From Anaerovorax odorimutans (lineage in GTDB: Bacteria > Bacillota > Clostridia > Peptostreptococcales > Anaerovoracaceae), in the NCBI RefSeq assembly GCF_024459955.1, contig NZ_JANFXK010000010.1, positions 1 through 64,000 on the forward strand: a stretch of 64,000 nucleotides of DNA, read 5' to 3'. The position numbers and the translations under genes are program-made. The notes beneath the pieces were generated by a model, which was not told the origin of the DNA, searched no databases, and saw only the letters and a program-made list of their open reading frames with translations. Shown in pieces: positions 62,180-64,000 of the stretch (the first letter of the stretch is position 1; the number at the start of each line of letters is the position of its first letter).

Positions 62180-62785
62180 ATGTATACGATAGTTGGTTTG
62201 CTGATTGATGGAATTTTAATTGCTGTTTTGGTGGTGCCGATCATATGGATCTGGCAGAGAATGTTCTACAAGGAGCTGGGGGCAAAGCATCGGTGGCTGG
62301 CGGCGCTTTTTGGCTGCTATATAGCGGAAATTTTCGCGGTTACGGGGATTCCGTCCGTTTGGCGGCTGAATGCGGATTTGTCTGTAAATCTGGTGCCCTT
62401 CGACGCCCTGCATACCAGCCCGATTCAGTATTGCCTCAACATTATACTTTTCATCCCGATGGGAATTCTCGCGCCGCTCATCTGGCATAAGTTCGGCTGC
62501 TTGAGAATGATCCTGCTATTGGGCGGCGGTTTATCCTGTTTTATTGAATTTATGCAAATGTTCAATTTCAGAGCCACCGATGTGGACGACCTCATTGCGA
62601 ATACCGCAGGTGCTGTAATCGGCTTTGTGATCGCAAAGCTGATTGCGGGGAAACGGATAAAAAGAGAACAATCCGGCCTGTGCCGCCAGGGAAGAGAAGT
62701 GCTGGCGCTGTGCGCACTGATTTTTTTGATCAACTTCACCATCCAGCCTCTGTTATCCGAGTGGGTATGGTCGTTTATCGTTTAA
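62180..62785 (+). CDS. VanZ-like membrane protein
   Basis: A 201-residue membrane protein of the VanZ-like family, five to six helices. Marks are VNLVPFDALH, NIILFIPMGILAPLIWH and the conserved acidic motif in CFIEFMQMFNFRATDVDDLIANTAGAVIGF (Glu, Gln, Arg, Asp, Asp, Asn). VanZ lowers teicoplanin sensitivity in vanA clusters, but most members are of unknown function. No van genes are near, so resistance should not be assumed. GGGGAGGAGCAGGC before ATG. Confidence 0.88.
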   Translation: MYTIVGLLIDGILIAVLVVPIIWIWQRMFYKELGAKHRWLAALFGCYIAEIFAVTGIPSVWRLNADLSVNLVPFDALHTSPIQYCLNIILFIPMGILAPLIWHKFGCLRMILLLGGGLSCFIEFMQMFNFRATDVDDLIANTAGAVIGFVIAKLIAGKRIKREQSGLCRQGREVLALCALIFLINFTIQPLLSEWVWSFIV

Positions 62786-62862
62786 AGCAAAAGGATGAGC
62801 AGCTGCGCCCCGATGACCGATCGCCACACATTCCGGCAATTCCCGCCTGAAAGAACTATGCC

Positions 62863-62890
62863 TTGACAAGGATTCGTAGTATAATAATAT
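62863..62890 (+). promoter_or_regulatory. Promoter of the secreted-protein gene
   Basis: TTGACA (62863-62868), 16-bp spacer, TAATAT (62885-62890). It gives an unusually long leader of about 140 nt with a TCCCCATAC/GTATGGAGGGA hairpin (62957-62981). Confidence 0.65.
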
Positions 62891-63037
62891 CCAATGAGAA
62901 GTGAGCTTTGCGAGAGTTTATTCGCGGCCGATAGCAGACAGCGGCCCGGACTTCTGTCCCCATACGCATCTGTATGGAGGGAAGCGACATCTCTTTTGTT
63001 ATTTTAAGGTTGCATAAAGATAAAGAGGAGAGGAAGC

Positions 63038-64000
63038 ATGAAAGCATCTAATTATGGCGGTAGGTTTACGGCGTTTATCCTTGTTTTGCTGCTGCTTGCC
63101 ACACAGACAGCGGGGATGGCGTCCGTTTTCGGGGCGGAAAAAAGTTCGCTGTCGCCTGTTTATGTTTCATCGGAGGCAGCTGATTCAGGAAAGGGAAACG
63201 GCACAGAACAGAGTCCCTATAAAGATATACAGGATGCGTACAACGCCGTGTCAGATGGCGGAACCATCGTGATTAAGGGCAGCTATGTAAGTCAAGAAGA
63301 GGAACGCACGCCGTCTAAAAATATTACCATTAAAGGAGACAGCGCAGATGCGGCCTGGGTCGTGCGGTATGGTCTCAGCCTGGGCGGCAATTTGACTCTG
63401 GACAGCTTGAAGCTGGAGACAACTTCAACGGATCCTAGCGGCCGCTGTATTTATGTGAACGGATATTCCTTTACCATGACGGACACGGCCCAGTGCTACG
63501 TCAATAAAAACGACAAGCAAAAGGCCTACATTTATGCCGGAAGCGAAACCGGAAAGGAAATAACGGATCGCAAAGCGGCAATCAATTTGGGCGGCGGACA
63601 TTTTAAGGCTGTCTACGGGTACGGCAGCAACAAGGCTCCGGTAGAGCAGGGCGTGGATATAACGCTCCGAGATAAAGCGACCGCCGATGCGGTGGAAGGC
63701 TTGTCGGAGAGCAGAGATCATACGACTTTGACAATTTCCGCAACGCAATATTTTACCAGCAATCTGAAACACATCGGTAAGCTGAAGCTGATGGCAGGAA
63801 AAACAACGGTCCACATGCTGGAGAACGTAAAAGATGTTGAGCTGGGGCCGGGGAGTGAGCTAAACATCACCGGTCAGCAAAAGCTCAGGATAGAAGGAAA
63901 TCTGATTTTCCGTGGAACCATCAGCTGTGGTGCGGACATATCAGTTGTCGGCGCGATTACCGGAGCGGGAACGATCAGCAACGGATTTGTCGGAACCATA
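63038..64000 (+). CDS. Secreted repeat/beta-helix protein, cut by the window edge
   Basis: Open from ATG 63038 (GAGGAGAGGAAG in front) to the last base: 321 residues with no stop. Residues 1-33 are a signal peptide (AFILVLLLLATQTAGMASVFGA). After it comes SGKGNGTEQSPYKDIQDAYNAVSDGGTIVIKG (split motif), the start of right-handed parallel beta-helix proteins related to pectate lyases and DUF1565, followed by repeating short strands with Gly/Asn turns. Probably a cell-surface or secreted adhesin or polysaccharide-active protein; C-terminal anchor not visible. Substrate unknown. Confidence 0.8.
   Translation, partial: MKASNYGGRFTAFILVLLLLATQTAGMASVFGAEKSSLSPVYVSSEAADSGKGNGTEQSPYKDIQDAYNAVSDGGTIVIKGSYVSQEEERTPSKNITIKGDSADAAWVVRYGLSLGGNLTLDSLKLETTSTDPSGRCIYVNGYSFTMTDTAQCYVNKNDKQKAYIYAGSETGKEITDRKAAINLGGGHFKAVYGYGSNKAPVEQGVDITLRDKATADAVEGLSESRDHTTLTISATQYFTSNLKHIGKLKLMAGKTTVHMLENVKDVELGPGSELNITGQQKLRIEGNLIFRGTISCGADISVVGAITGAGTISNGFVGTI

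Noticed and set aside
62180-62785. Vancomycin/teicoplanin resistance gene
   Set aside because: VanZ-like family only; no vanHAX or regulator nearby, so a resistance claim is unsupported.

Overview
The window reads as chromosomal DNA of a low-to-moderate GC, Gram-positive anaerobe of the class Clostridia. Signs are spoVG and a Bacillus-type purR, a T-box leader in front of ileS, lipoproteins, strong AGGAGG ribosome sites, a FecCD-type transporter behind a terminator-controlled leader, and a molybdenum hydroxylase. Placement near gut amino-acid fermenters (Anaerovoracaceae-like) is only a guess. I see no phage, transposase, CRISPR array or rRNA gene.

Layout: 0.1-6.2 kb holds rarA, a membrane diguanylate cyclase, a 47-residue orphan, a GNAT/YoaP-type acetyltransferase, a DUF5131 protein and an AraC/GyrI regulator. 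6.4-8.7 kb (minus) holds pyk, mnmM-like and feoA. 8.9-9.6 kb is a six-tRNA array (Met, Val, Asp, His, Gln, Cys). 10.3-17.6 kb is a catabolic island: FCD-type GntR regulator, two creatinase-like M24 proteins, an APC permease, a 3-hydroxyisobutyrate-dehydrogenase-like enzyme and a DUF1537 acid-sugar kinase. 17.6-18.97 kb contains a type I toxin-antitoxin locus absent from ordinary gene calls: a 27-residue membrane toxin, a convergent antisense RNA, and a second orphan copy of the antitoxin RNA. 19-21.3 kb holds DUF2000, a nuclease lipoprotein and a Crp/Fnr regulator.

21.6-33.5 kb is a nine-gene apparent operon: three subunits of a molybdenum hydroxylase, then a VWA/DUF2201 protein, a BspA-type leucine-rich-repeat protein, a MoxR-type AAA ATPase, an unknown protein, a trigger-factor-like protein without a PPIase domain, and a MATE exporter. 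The AAA/VWA pair recalls CoxD/CoxE, which mature the CO dehydrogenase active site, so a maturation role is proposed. 35.1-39.1 kb is a structured leader with attenuator, a methyltransferase and a FecB/FecCD/FecE-type uptake system; the leader may be a Moco-type riboswitch, which would make this molybdate or tungstate uptake.

39.4-47.9 kb resembles the Bacillus purR-spoVG-glmU-prs-pth-mfd neighbourhood, with murC inserted and glmU reduced to its acetyltransferase half. 48-49.9 kb holds two small paralogous membrane proteins, a zincin-like protein and a dapB-like gene. 49.96-51.55 kb is an acyl-CoA dehydrogenase fused to the FAD domain of EtfA. 53.1-56.4 kb is an amidase-permease-MerR operon behind a textbook 19-bp-spacer MerR promoter. 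ileS with its T-box follows. 60-62.1 kb is a repeat-packed gene desert whose elements recur, partly inverted, at 2.7, 9.8-10.2 and 18.1-18.7 kb. The window ends with vanZ-like and a secreted protein running off the edge.
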